A stretch of DNA of 64,000 bases. Source: CAUPWF01 sp036656615 (lineage in GTDB: Bacteria > Bacillota > Clostridia > Lachnospirales > Lachnospiraceae). The DNA is taken from positions 38,224-102,223 of the forward strand of contig JAVXHY010000004.1 in assembly GCA_036656615.1 (NCBI GenBank), written 5' to 3'. The notes beneath the pieces were generated by a model. It did no database searches and was not told the DNA's origin. It worked only from the letters and a program-made list of their open reading frames with translations. The position numbers were made by a program, and so were the translations under genes. Below, one piece after another: positions 8,323 to 17,034 of this stretch (within the stretch, counting starts at the first letter, position 1; the number at the start of each line of letters is the position of its first letter).

Positions 8323-9153
8323 ATGAACACAGTATATGATAAATTGGATACCTGTTTCAAAAGCTTACAAGAACAAGTATATTTTAAACCTAAAGTAGCA
8401 TTAGTATTAGGAACGGGATTGGGTCATTATGCAGATGAAATTCAAATCGAATCAACTCTTGCTTATGCAGATATAGAAGGTTTTCCAATCTCAACTGTTA
8501 TAGGGCATAAAGGACGATTTGTATTTGGATATGTGAAGGGTGTTCCAGTTGTTATTATGCAGGGACGTGTACATTATTATGAAGGCTATTCTATGTCAGA
8601 TGTGGTTTTGCCAATCCGATTAATGGGGATGATGGGTGCAGAAAAGTTAATCCTAACGAATGCAGCAGGAGGGGTGAATTATGAATATGAACCTGGAGAT
8701 TTTATGTTAATCAAAGATCATATTTCACAATTTGTTCCTAGTCCATTAATTGGTCCCAATCTAGATTTGCTAGGTGTCAGATTTCCTGATATGGGTAATG
8801 TGTATAACAAGAAATTAAGAACGAAAATCAAAGAGAGTGCATGTTCTTTGAATATTTCGTTAAGAGAAGGGGTTTATGTGCAACTGAGTGGACCAAATTA
8901 TGAAACACCAAGTGAAATTAAAATGTGTCGAATATTGGGTGGTGATGCAGTTGGTATGAGTACTGCCTGTGAGGCTATGGCTGCAAATCATATGGGGATC
9001 CAAGTGTGCGGAATTTCTTGTATTACTAATTTGGCTTGCGGGATGTCAGAAAAGGAGTTAAATCATAACGAAGTGCAGGAAACGGCTACTCGTGTAGAAG
9101 CTCAATTCAAACAATTGATTACTGGGATTGTTTATGGCATTGCAAATGAATAA
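8323..9153 (+). CDS. punA: Purine-nucleoside phosphorylase (trimeric PNP/MTAP type)
   Basis: Phosphorolyses (deoxy)inosine and (deoxy)guanosine. The sequence has LVLGTGLGHYADEI (phosphate loop), MQGRVHYYEGY, LTNAAGGVN, LSGPNYETPSEIKM and DAVGMSTACEAMAAN, all diagnostic of the trimeric PNP family rather than hexameric DeoD. Length (276) is standard. It closes the deoB-cdd-pdp operon, with an AGAGGTG ribosome site. The operon lacks deoC, so deoxyribose 5-phosphate must be handled by an aldolase encoded elsewhere. Confidence 0.93.
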   Translation: MNTVYDKLDTCFKSLQEQVYFKPKVALVLGTGLGHYADEIQIESTLAYADIEGFPISTVIGHKGRFVFGYVKGVPVVIMQGRVHYYEGYSMSDVVLPIRLMGMMGAEKLILTNAAGGVNYEYEPGDFMLIKDHISQFVPSPLIGPNLDLLGVRFPDMGNVYNKKLRTKIKESACSLNISLREGVYVQLSGPNYETPSEIKMCRILGGDAVGMSTACEAMAANHMGIQVCGISCITNLACGMSEKELNHNEVQETATRVEAQFKQLITGIVYGIANE

Positions 9154-9315
9154 AGAAAGTGAAAAACAGTTTATAGATTCATAAGATGTTTCCATAGATT
9201 TGCTTGACGCATGGTTTTTGGTTAGCTATAATTATTTTAATTGCAGAAGATGTTTGAAGAATAAGAGTTTGCTTGAAAATAATTAGTCTGCATAAATTCA
9301 TAGAGGAGACAATAT

Positions 9316-10179
9316 ATGTATCAGGTAGGATTAATCTTAGAAGGCGGCGGTATGCGAGGTGTATACACAGCAGGAGTATTGGATTTCTTTTTAAAGGAAA
9401 ACATAGAAATCCAAAATTGTTATGGCGTTTCGGCTGGATTGTTAAATGGAATGAATTATGTTGCAAAACAGGTAGGGAGGACATATCGTACGGTGGTTAA
9501 TTATATACACGACAAAAATTATTGCAGTGTTTATAGTTTATTAACCACGGGCAATTTTTTTGGAACGGATATGCTTTACAACCGAATACCAAATGAACTG
9601 GATCCATTTGATTATGAAACATTTGCAAATAGTAAAAGCAAGCTTACAGCAGTATATAGCAACGCGGATACTGGACAGGCTGAATATAGGAAACTTACCG
9701 ATATTAAAAAAGAAATGTGCTATGTACAGGCATCCTGCTCGCTGCCCCTACTGTCTAGAATGGTTTCTATAAATGGAACCAATTATTTAGATGGAGGTAT
9801 TACAGACAGCATTCCTATAGAAAAAGCTATGCGAGATGGCAACAAAAAAAATATTGTTATTTTAACTAGACATGATGGATATCAGAAGAAAGAAGCAAGG
9901 CTGCAATACATTTTGGGGAAAGTATTGTACCCAAATCATAAGGAACTGTTACAGGCAGGGAGGGCAAGACATTTGCTTTACAATCGGCAGCTGGAACTTG
10001 TCAAAAAGCAAGAACAGATGAAACAGGCATTTGTTATTCGCCCAGAGTTTCCAGTGACAATTAGTCGTGGAGAAAAAGATAAAACAAAATTAAAGGCTCT
10101 CTATGAACAAGGATATATGGATGCAAAACATCATTACATAGATATACTCGAATTTTTACATGGAACAAGTGCAATCTAG
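9316..10179 (+). CDS. Patatin-like phospholipase family protein
   Basis: A 287-residue predicted acyl hydrolase. The oxyanion loop GGGMRG is at residues 10-15, the nucleophile is Ser39 in GVSAG, and the dyad Asp is 159 in the LDGGITDSIP segment, so the catalytic machinery looks intact. This matches the small bacterial cytoplasmic patatin group (RssA/YjjU-like); the lipid substrate is unknown. There is no signal peptide. A GGAGA site precedes the ATG. The 160 bases between the PNP gene and this one hold nothing recognisable. It abuts an exporter gene (TAG directly followed by ATG). Confidence 0.85.
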   Translation: MYQVGLILEGGGMRGVYTAGVLDFFLKENIEIQNCYGVSAGLLNGMNYVAKQVGRTYRTVVNYIHDKNYCSVYSLLTTGNFFGTDMLYNRIPNELDPFDYETFANSKSKLTAVYSNADTGQAEYRKLTDIKKEMCYVQASCSLPLLSRMVSINGTNYLDGGITDSIPIEKAMRDGNKKNIVILTRHDGYQKKEARLQYILGKVLYPNHKELLQAGRARHLLYNRQLELVKKQEQMKQAFVIRPEFPVTISRGEKDKTKLKALYEQGYMDAKHHYIDILEFLHGTSAI

Positions 10180-10209
10180 ATGAAGTGTGAACGTAATGGG
10201 AGAAGATGT

Positions 10210-11103
10210 GTGAAAAAAAAGAGAGCTGTTGTATTTGTACTTTTGGCGGGTATCTTATGGGGAAGCTTGGGAATTACAGTTCGTGTATTATCTTCCTTAG
10301 GGTTGTCAGCAATTCAAATTGTAGTATGCCGGTTTATTGGTGCAGCTGTGGTGCTGTTGCTTTGTTTTGGAGTTGCTGATCGAAAGAAACTATATATTGA
10401 AAAAAAGGATATCAAATACTTTATTGTATTTGGTCTTTTTGGTTTTCTGTTTTATCATATTTGTTATACGGTTACGATACAATTAACCTCTCTGTCTATT
10501 GCAGTTGCGTTACTTTATACTTCACCTATTTGGGCAATGCTGGTATCTATCCCTGTTTTTCATGAACAGCTTACAAAAACAAAAGGGATGGCTATTTTTT
10601 TAAGTTTCTTGGGATGTGGAATGATGTCAGGAGTATTGTCAGGAGGACTAGAAGTGGTTCCTCTTGGAATATTGACTGGACTTTTGGCGGGAATTGGATA
10701 TGGAAGTTATGGAGTGTTTGCAAAGATATTAATTAAGAAATATCATGCATGGACTGTTACTTTTTATGTATTTCTCATATCTAGTGTGGGCGGATTTTTT
10801 ATATGTCATCCCAAAGAACTTGCTATAACATTATTTGATAATCCAGTGATCATTCTATATATTTTGATTGCTTCTATTGTATGTTTTGTGATTCCTTTTG
10901 GTATTTACAATCTAGCACTAAATGATATTGAAGCAAGCCGGGCAGCTGTAATTGTATCCATTGAACCAGTGATGGCTACTATTTTTGGAGTTGTTATCTA
11001 TAAGGAAACTTTATCCGTGCCAATTATCATTGGTATGTGCTGTGTATTGGCTGCAATTTTCATTTTAAATAAGAGAAAAGAATATTTTATAAAAAATTTA
11101 TAA
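10210..11103 (+). CDS. EamA/DMT-superfamily transporter
   Basis: A 297-residue membrane protein with ten predicted helices made of two EamA repeats. It begins VFVLLAGILWGSLGITVRVLSSLGLSAIQIVVCRF, with the second-repeat signature NDIEASRAAVIVSIEPVMATIFGVVIYKE. DMT transporters usually export metabolites or amino acids; the substrate cannot be assigned. I choose GTG at 10210 because GGGAG lies 7 bases before it; an in-frame ATG at 10180 would add ten residues but has no ribosome site. It is probably cotranscribed with the patatin gene. Confidence 0.85.
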   Translation: MKKKRAVVFVLLAGILWGSLGITVRVLSSLGLSAIQIVVCRFIGAAVVLLLCFGVADRKKLYIEKKDIKYFIVFGLFGFLFYHICYTVTIQLTSLSIAVALLYTSPIWAMLVSIPVFHEQLTKTKGMAIFLSFLGCGMMSGVLSGGLEVVPLGILTGLLAGIGYGSYGVFAKILIKKYHAWTVTFYVFLISSVGGFFICHPKELAITLFDNPVIILYILIASIVCFVIPFGIYNLALNDIEASRAAVIVSIEPVMATIFGVVIYKETLSVPIIIGMCCVLAAIFILNKRKEYFIKNL

Positions 11104-11142
11104 AAGTTCAGAAAAGTTCATTTGCTATTTTCACTTGATTGA

Positions 11143-11159
11143 CTTACCATAATAGTAAG
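11143..11159 (+). promoter_or_regulatory. Short dyad upstream of the flavodoxin gene
   Basis: CTTAC (11143-11147) and GTAAG (11155-11159) flank a 7-base centre, 35 bases before the flavodoxin start and next to a TTGATTGACT stretch. It may be a small operator, but the arms are short and chance is a real alternative. Confidence 0.25.
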
Positions 11160-11193
11160 ACCGAGTATAGACGCTTAAAGGAGAGGTGAGTTT

Positions 11194-11712
11194 ATGAAGT
11201 ACAAAGTAGTATTTGTAAGTCAGACGGGAAATACAGAAAAACTGGCAAAAGCAATATATCAGGCTATTCCAGATAGTTCCAAAGATATTCAAAGACTTCT
11301 AGATGATAATGGTGATGAAACGGCGGATACGTATTTTATAGGTTTTTGGACTGATCGTGGTACTTGTAGTATGGAGGTATTAGATTATCTTTCGGAGTTA
11401 CATGACAAAAATATTGCTTTATTTGGAACTTGTGGTTTTGGCACGGATGAATCCTATTATCAGAGAATAGGGAAAGAAGTAAGTGTGTGGATTCCGGATG
11501 ATAGCCGTTATTGTGGAACGTTTATGTGTCAAGGAAAGATGCCTATGAGTGTTAGGAATAAGTACGAGCAGATGCTGGAGAACAAAGAGAAGGCGGACAA
11601 GGCGCGAAAAATGATTCGCAATTTTGATGAAGCTTTATTACATCCTAACAAGGAGGATTTTGAACAGTCCGATATTTTTGTAAATAATGTCATTCATATG
11701 TTGAAAAAGTAA
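11194..11712 (+). CDS. Flavodoxin-family protein
   Basis: A 172-residue flavodoxin-like electron carrier. The FMN phosphate loop SQTGNTEKLAKAIYQ is at residues 9-23, followed by DTYFIGFWTDRGTC and LFGTCGFG, where the flavin ring loops are expected. The C-terminal half carries WIPDDSRYCGTFMCQGKMPMSVRNKYEQM, which I associate with the flavodoxins (BilS-like) found in some gut clostridia beside bilirubin reductase genes. No bilR-like gene is in this window, so that role is speculation. It stands alone, with an AGGAGAGG ribosome site and a hairpin terminator downstream. Confidence 0.8.
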   Translation: MKYKVVFVSQTGNTEKLAKAIYQAIPDSSKDIQRLLDDNGDETADTYFIGFWTDRGTCSMEVLDYLSELHDKNIALFGTCGFGTDESYYQRIGKEVSVWIPDDSRYCGTFMCQGKMPMSVRNKYEQMLENKEKADKARKMIRNFDEALLHPNKEDFEQSDIFVNNVIHMLKK

Positions 11713-11760
11713 GATATATTTTGAATTTATATAAAGTAGTTACGGAAGAAAAGAATGTAG

Positions 11761-11810
11761 GGCGTTGTTTAGTTAACAGAAAGGTTAGCTAAGTGATGCC
11801 TTAGTTTTTG
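11761..11810 (+). terminator. Hairpin terminator between flavodoxin and pyrH
   Basis: A 17-bp stem, arms 11761-11777 and 11784-11800, with loop AGAAAG. The arms pair completely if about five G-U wobbles are allowed. TTAGTTTTT follows. The many wobbles mean the hairpin forms only from the plus-strand RNA, as expected for a transcript structure rather than a DNA operator. Confidence 0.6.
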
Positions 11811-11901
11811 GAGTTTTACAATTACTATATTTACTAAGATGGATTTATATGATAAAATTAAACGATATATAAAGAAAAGATGTAATACCAAGGAGAGACA
11901 T

Positions 11902-12597
11902 ATGAAAAGAGTATTGTTAAAACTAAGCGGAGAAGCGTTGGCGGGAGATAAGAAGACAGGATTTGACGAAGCAACGTGTATTGGTGTTGCACACCAAGTA
12001 AAACAATTAGTGGACGAAGGTATTCAAATAGCAATTGTTACTGGAGGCGGGAATTTCTGGAGAGGAAGAACAAGTGAAACGATTGATCGAACCAAAGCGG
12101 ATCAGATCGGAATGCTGGCTACTGTTATGAATTGTATTTATGTATCAGACATATTTAGGTTTGTTGGTATGGATACGGAAGTATTTACGCCATTTGTATG
12201 TGGAGCATTTACCAGTTTGTTTTCAAAGGATGCTGCAGTAGAAGCATTGAATAAGGGAAAGGTTATTTTTTTTGCGGGAGGAACAGGACATCCTTATTTT
12301 TCTACAGATACGGGAGCAGTATTACGGGCAATTGAAATTGAAGCAGAAGCCATGTTATTAGCAAAAGCAATTGATGGAATTTATGATAGTGACCCTAAGA
12401 CCAATCCATCTGCAAAAAAATACAATGAGATATCAATACAGGAAATAATTGATCAAAAATTAGCAGCTATTGATTTGACAGCATCTGTTCTATGTATGGA
12501 AAACAGTATGCCGATGTTGGTTTTTGGTTTAAATGAAACAAATAGTATTGTGGAAACTATAAATGGTAAATTTACAGGAACAAAGGTTACAGTATAA
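11902..12597 (+). CDS. pyrH: UMP kinase
   Basis: Phosphorylates UMP to UDP. It is a hexameric amino-acid-kinase-fold enzyme of bacteria. Motifs include RVLLKLSGEALAG, AIVTGGGNFWRGR, DQIGMLATVMN, GTGHPYFSTDTGAVLRA and AIDGIYDSDPK. The ATG at 11902 follows AAGGAGAG and gives 231 residues; an upstream in-frame ATG at 11839 has no ribosome site. It heads the conserved pyrH-frr-uppS-cdsA-dxr-rseP cluster. Confidence 0.96.
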   Translation: MKRVLLKLSGEALAGDKKTGFDEATCIGVAHQVKQLVDEGIQIAIVTGGGNFWRGRTSETIDRTKADQIGMLATVMNCIYVSDIFRFVGMDTEVFTPFVCGAFTSLFSKDAAVEALNKGKVIFFAGGTGHPYFSTDTGAVLRAIEIEAEAMLLAKAIDGIYDSDPKTNPSAKKYNEISIQEIIDQKLAAIDLTASVLCMENSMPMLVFGLNETNSIVETINGKFTGTKVTV

Positions 12598-12637
12598 TAT
12601 CGAATAAATATGACAATTCAAATTGGAGGAAAATAAA

Positions 12638-13189
12638 ATGAATGAAAGACTTAAAGTGTATGAAGAAAAAATGGGAAAATCCTATGCAAGTATGATGAGT
12701 GAACTAGGAACTATTCGTGCTGGACGGGCTAACCCTCATGTATTAGATCGCATTATGGTAGATTATTATGGTACACCTTCTCCACTTCAGCAAGTTGCCA
12801 ATGTGTCTGTACCGGAAGCACGTATGATTCAGATTGTGCCTTGGGAAGCGAGTATGGTAAAGATGATTGAAAAGGCAATTTTAGTATCTGATTTAGGTAT
12901 TAATCCAACGAATGATGGTAAAATGATTCGTCTAGTATTTCCAGAATTAACAGAAGATCGCAGAAAGGCTCTTGTTAAAGACGTAAAGAAGAAAGGTGAA
13001 GCTGCAAAAGTTGCAATCCGTAATATCCGTAGAGATGGAAATGATGTAGTTAAAAAGTTAAAGGGCAGCGAAGTTTCGGAGGATGAGATTAAGGATTTGG
13101 AAGATGAATTACAAAAAATGACAGATAAATATATTGCAGATGTTGATAGGGCAATAGAAGAAAAATCTCAGGAAGTACTTACAGTATAG
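12638..13189 (+). CDS. frr: Ribosome recycling factor
   Basis: Splits post-termination ribosomes together with EF-G. At 183 residues the length is standard. It shows the three-helix bundle motif ELGTIRAGRANPHVLDRIMVDYYGTPSPLQQVANVSVPE, then PWEASMVKMIEKAI and LTEDRRKALVKDVKKKGE. The ATG at 12638 is 7 bases after GGAGG. The 76 bases to uppS contain a weak hairpin (13203-13210 with 13225-13232) without a U-tract, so readthrough is likely. Confidence 0.97.
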   Translation: MNERLKVYEEKMGKSYASMMSELGTIRAGRANPHVLDRIMVDYYGTPSPLQQVANVSVPEARMIQIVPWEASMVKMIEKAILVSDLGINPTNDGKMIRLVFPELTEDRRKALVKDVKKKGEAAKVAIRNIRRDGNDVVKKLKGSEVSEDEIKDLEDELQKMTDKYIADVDRAIEEKSQEVLTV

Positions 13190-13265
13190 TCAAATATACA
13201 CGGAGAGGGCAACGATTACCGTAAGCTCTCTCTTATGCGTTTTGGCAGCGGAAGGGAGAATAAGT

Positions 13266-13976
13266 ATGCATATACCCAAACATGTAGCAATCATTCTAGA
13301 TGGGAATGGAAGATGGGCAAAAGCAAAGGGAATGCCGAGAAATTATGGACATGCTCAAGGCAGTAAAAATGTAGAACGAATATGTGAAGATGCTTATCAT
13401 ATGGGAATCAAATATTTAACCGTTTATGCATTTTCTACAGAGAATTGGGAACGCCCTAAAAATGAAGTCGATGCATTGATGACGTTACTTCGTAACTATA
13501 TGAAAACTTGTCTGAAAATAGCGGAAAAGAATCGAATGAAAGTTAGAGTCCTAGGTGATATATCTGGGCTTGATTTGGATATACAGACTAGAATCCAAGA
13601 GTTAGAAGAAGCATCTAAAAATAATGATGGATTGAATTTTCAAATAGCAATTAATTATGGAAGCAGGAATGAAATTGTTCGAGCTGTAAAACGTTTTGCT
13701 TTAGATATCAAAGAAGAGAAGATAAAGATAGAGGAATTAAATGATGTGGTATTTGAATCGTATTTGGATACCCATGATATTCCCAATCCTGATTTGCTTA
13801 TACGTACAAGTGGAGAATTAAGAATATCTAATTTCTTGTTATGGCAATTGGCATATACGGAATTATATTTTACGGATATTCCTTGGCCTGATTTCACAAA
13901 AGATGACTTGAAAAAAGCTATTGAGAATTATAATAGCAGAAATAGACGTTTTGGAGGCGTCCAGGGGGAAGAATAG
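13266..13976 (+). CDS. uppS: Isoprenyl transferase (undecaprenyl diphosphate synthase)
   Basis: Makes the C55 lipid carrier precursor for peptidoglycan and teichoic acid synthesis. Signature elements are HVAIILDGNGRWAKAKGMPR with the catalytic Asp, YAFSTENWERP, and the C-terminal RTSGELRISNFLLWQLAYTE. The start at 13266 follows GAAGGGAG and yields 236 residues. Its stop codon is adjacent to the cdsA start, so the two are translationally coupled. Confidence 0.96.
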   Translation: MHIPKHVAIILDGNGRWAKAKGMPRNYGHAQGSKNVERICEDAYHMGIKYLTVYAFSTENWERPKNEVDALMTLLRNYMKTCLKIAEKNRMKVRVLGDISGLDLDIQTRIQELEEASKNNDGLNFQIAINYGSRNEIVRAVKRFALDIKEEKIKIEELNDVVFESYLDTHDIPNPDLLIRTSGELRISNFLLWQLAYTELYFTDIPWPDFTKDDLKKAIENYNSRNRRFGGVQGEE

Positions 13977-14774
13977 ATGTTTAAGACGAGATTACGAAGT
14001 GGCATTATTATAATTATTATTGCACTGATTACTATCATATTTGGTGGACCAATTTTATTTGGAACATTGCTAATCATTAGTTTGATTGGGATGAGTGAGT
14101 TGTATAAGATACTGGGTGTAGAAAAGCAATTGTTAGGAATTGTGGGTTATTCTGCGTGTATTGTATATTATGCCTTCCTTTTTCTTGAAAAACCAGAAAT
14201 GCTTACGATTATAATTATTGGGTTTTTAGTATTATTAATGATGGTATATGTGTTTTCTTTTCCTAAATATGAGGCAGAACAGGTCATGTTGGTCTTTTTT
14301 GGATTCTTTTATGTGGCAGTTATGTTATCTTTTGTGTATCGTATGCGTATACTGCCACAAGGGGCTTATATGGTTTGGTTGGTTTTCTTTTGCTCTTGGG
14401 GATGTGATACCTGCGCTTATTGCGTGGGAATGTTGATAGGAAAACATAAAATGGCACCAAAGTTAAGTCCAAAGAAATCAATAGAAGGCGGTATTGGTGG
14501 TATACTAGGAGCGGCAATTCTAGGAGCTGTTTACGCACTAAGTATCAATAAAATGGGTATTGGTGCCAGTGCAGATGTGCTAGGCTATGCAATCATCTGT
14601 GGAGTAGGTGGTATGATTTCTCAAATTGGTGATTTGGCAGCTTCGGCCATAAAAAGAAATCATGAAATTAAAGATTATGGTAAATTAATACCAGGTCATG
14701 GTGGAGTATTGGATCGTTTTGATAGTGTTATTTTCACAGCACCTATTATTTACTATTTATCAGTATTACTGTAA
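13977..14774 (+). CDS. cdsA: Phosphatidate cytidylyltransferase
   Basis: Makes CDP-diacylglycerol from phosphatidate and CTP in the membrane. The 265-residue protein has about seven or eight transmembrane helices. The family signature is near the C-terminus: SQIGDLAASAIKRNHEIKDYG, then PGHGGVLDRFDS with the metal-binding Asp residues. A GGGGGAAG site lies within the end of uppS. The next gene, dxr, starts 24 bases downstream. Confidence 0.95.
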   Translation: MFKTRLRSGIIIIIIALITIIFGGPILFGTLLIISLIGMSELYKILGVEKQLLGIVGYSACIVYYAFLFLEKPEMLTIIIIGFLVLLMMVYVFSFPKYEAEQVMLVFFGFFYVAVMLSFVYRMRILPQGAYMVWLVFFCSWGCDTCAYCVGMLIGKHKMAPKLSPKKSIEGGIGGILGAAILGAVYALSINKMGIGASADVLGYAIICGVGGMISQIGDLAASAIKRNHEIKDYGKLIPGHGGVLDRFDSVIFTAPIIYYLSVLL

Positions 14775-14798
14775 TTTATAAGAAAAGAAAGGAAAATA

Positions 14799-15941
14799 AT
14801 GAAAAAAATATCTATTTTAGGTTCAACTGGTTCCATTGGGACACAAACATTAGAAGTCGTTCGAGAAAATAAAGATATTCAAGTATTAGGATTAGCGGCT
14901 GGAAGTAATATTTTGTTATTGGAAAAACAAATACGAGAGTTTTCTCCAAAACTTGTAGCAGTGTGGGAAGAAGCAAAGGCCAAGGAATTACGTGAAAAAG
15001 TAAAAGACACAAATGTGCGCATAGTATATGGTATGGACGGATTGATGGAAGTTTCTGTTATGAAGGAAATCGAAGTACTGGTCACTGCAATTGTGGGAAT
15101 GATTGGTATACGTCCTACTATGGAAGCGATTAAGGCAGGAAAACATATTGCACTTGCTAATAAAGAAACCTTAGTAACAGCAGGGCATCTGATCATGCCT
15201 CTGGCAGAAAAATACAAGGTGTCAATTCTCCCAGTAGATAGTGAGCATAGTGCGATTTTTCAATCTTTGCAGGGCGGTCAAAATAAGGCGATTCACAAAA
15301 TTTTGCTAACGGCTTCTGGTGGCCCATTTAGGGGATGTAAAAGAGAGAATCTGCAAGATATACAAGTGGAAGATGCATTGAAACACCCTAACTGGGAAAT
15401 GGGAAGAAAAATTACAATTGATTCCTCAACAATGGTGAATAAAGGGCTGGAAGTTATGGAGGCAAAGTGGCTCTTTGGTGTAGATATAGAACAAATACAG
15501 GTTGTAGTTCAGCCACAAAGTATTATTCACTCAATGGTAGAATATATAGACGGTGCCATTATTGCAGAGCTTGGAACTCCAGATATGAAACTTCCTATAC
15601 AGTATGCACTTTACTATCCGGAACGACGATTTTTGCCGGGAGAACGATTGAATTTTCAAACCTTATCCCAAATTACATTTGAAGAACCTGATATAGAAAC
15701 ATTCTATGGCCTAAGGCTTGCTTTTGAAGCAGGAAAAAAGGGTGGAACCTTACCAACTGTTTATAATGCAGCTAATGAATTGGCTGTCAAGAAATTCTTG
15801 GAACGGAAGATTCCTTATCTAGAAATACCAGCCATAATTGAATATTGTATGAATAATCATAAAATAATCAAAGATCCTTCTGTAGACGAAATATTACAGA
15901 CCGAAACAGAAATATATGAACAAATAGAGAGACGGTGGTAA
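14799..15941 (+). CDS. dxr: 1-deoxy-D-xylulose-5-phosphate reductoisomerase
   Basis: Converts DXP to MEP, the committed step of non-mevalonate isoprenoid synthesis, using NADPH and a divalent metal. Visible are the NADPH loop ILGSTGSIGTQTLEV, ANKETLVTAG, PVDSEHSAIFQSLQG (metal ligands), LTASGGPF and TIDSSTMVNKGLEVMEAKWLF. Length (380) is normal. It supplies isopentenyl units for UppS in the same operon. Confidence 0.97.
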   Translation: MKKISILGSTGSIGTQTLEVVRENKDIQVLGLAAGSNILLLEKQIREFSPKLVAVWEEAKAKELREKVKDTNVRIVYGMDGLMEVSVMKEIEVLVTAIVGMIGIRPTMEAIKAGKHIALANKETLVTAGHLIMPLAEKYKVSILPVDSEHSAIFQSLQGGQNKAIHKILLTASGGPFRGCKRENLQDIQVEDALKHPNWEMGRKITIDSSTMVNKGLEVMEAKWLFGVDIEQIQVVVQPQSIIHSMVEYIDGAIIAELGTPDMKLPIQYALYYPERRFLPGERLNFQTLSQITFEEPDIETFYGLRLAFEAGKKGGTLPTVYNAANELAVKKFLERKIPYLEIPAIIEYCMNNHKIIKDPSVDEILQTETEIYEQIERRW

Positions 15942-15942
15942 A

Positions 15943-16974
15943 ATGATGGGAATTATTTTGGCTCTTTTACTTTTTAGTTTTATTGTCATTGTACATGAGC
16001 TTGGACATTTTTTACTGGCAAAGAAAAATGGAATTAAAGTATCTGAATTTTCATTGGGAATGGGACCATGTATTATTAGCAAAGTAGTGGGAGAAACTAA
16101 ATATTCATGGAAATTATTACCACTTGGTGGGTCTTGTATGATGGGTGAAGATGAAACGGATGACCTGTCTGAGGGAAGCTTTAATAGCAAATCCGTATGG
16201 GCACGTATTTCAGTGATTGCAGGTGGTCCGATTTTTAATTTTATTTTGGCTTTTATTTTTTCCGTGATTTTGGTTATGTGGATTGGCTATGATGCACCTG
16301 TAGTTGGAAGCTTGGCTAATGGATTTCCTGCACAGGAGGCCGGAATTAAACCAGGAGATACAATTTTAAAAATGAACCAAAAATCAATTGATATTTGGAG
16401 AGAAGTGAGAATCTACAATCAATTTCACCAAGGAGAAACTGTAAATGTAGTATATGAACGTGATGGAAAGAAGTATGAGAAAACGATTGAACCTAAAAAA
16501 GATGAAAACGGCCAATATCTCCTTGGAGTTTTTGGATCGGGGTACGAAAAAAAAGGGTTCTTTACTGCAATTAAATATGGAATAATTGAAGTGAAATATT
16601 GGATTTGCACTACAATAGAGAGCTTGAAAATGTTGCTTACCGGATCGATAGGAGTTGATCAAATGTCAGGTCCTGTTGGAATTGTCAATTTTGTTGGGGA
16701 CACGTATGAGACGAGCAAGGCAGATGGAGTTGCTGTTGTTGTAGTAAATCTCATAAACATCGTTATTTTATTATCTGCTAATTTAGGTGTGATGAATTTA
16801 CTTCCGATACCTGCTTTAGATGGTGGACGACTGGTATTTTTAATTATTGAAGCCATTCGAAAAAAACGGATTGATCCAGAAAAAGAGGGAATGGTTCATT
16901 TTGCTGGGTTTGTATTATTGATGGCGTTGATGGTTTTTATTTTATTTAATGATATTAAGCGTATTGTGATGTGA
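15943..16974 (+). CDS. rseP: RIP metalloprotease RseP (site-2 protease)
   Basis: An intramembrane zinc protease, usually cleaving anti-sigma factors or signal-peptide remnants. HELGH lies in the first helix (VHELGHFLLAK), a PDZ domain is in the middle (GSLANGFPAQEAGIKPGDTILKMN), and the third zinc ligand is in NLLPIPALDGGRLVFL. At 343 residues it is complete. It starts one base after the dxr stop. In many related genomes ispG and polC follow; here the operon ends with a terminator instead. Confidence 0.95.
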   Translation: MMGIILALLLFSFIVIVHELGHFLLAKKNGIKVSEFSLGMGPCIISKVVGETKYSWKLLPLGGSCMMGEDETDDLSEGSFNSKSVWARISVIAGGPIFNFILAFIFSVILVMWIGYDAPVVGSLANGFPAQEAGIKPGDTILKMNQKSIDIWREVRIYNQFHQGETVNVVYERDGKKYEKTIEPKKDENGQYLLGVFGSGYEKKGFFTAIKYGIIEVKYWICTTIESLKMLLTGSIGVDQMSGPVGIVNFVGDTYETSKADGVAVVVVNLINIVILLSANLGVMNLLPIPALDGGRLVFLIIEAIRKKRIDPEKEGMVHFAGFVLLMALMVFILFNDIKRIVM

Positions 16975-16978
16975 TTTT

Positions 16979-17026
16979 GTTTTCAATAAAAAAGGGACAT
17001 TTAAATGTCTCTTTTTTATTGGAAAC
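16979..17026. terminator. Bidirectional terminator between rseP and the SleC-like gene
   Basis: A long inverted repeat centred on GGGACATTTAAATGTCTC, extended by an A-tract on the left and a T-tract on the right (TTTCAATAAAAAA / TTTTTTATTGGAAA). It can stop transcripts from both converging genes. Confidence 0.85.
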
Positions 17027-17034
17027 TTATACAA

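Noticed and set aside
13203..13232. A terminator between frr and uppS
   Set aside because: An 8-bp stem is present but no T-tract follows, and the operon is conserved across the gap.
14879..15217. A 112-codon open frame opposite dxr
   Set aside because: It lies fully inside dxr, lacks a ribosome site and encodes no recognisable protein.
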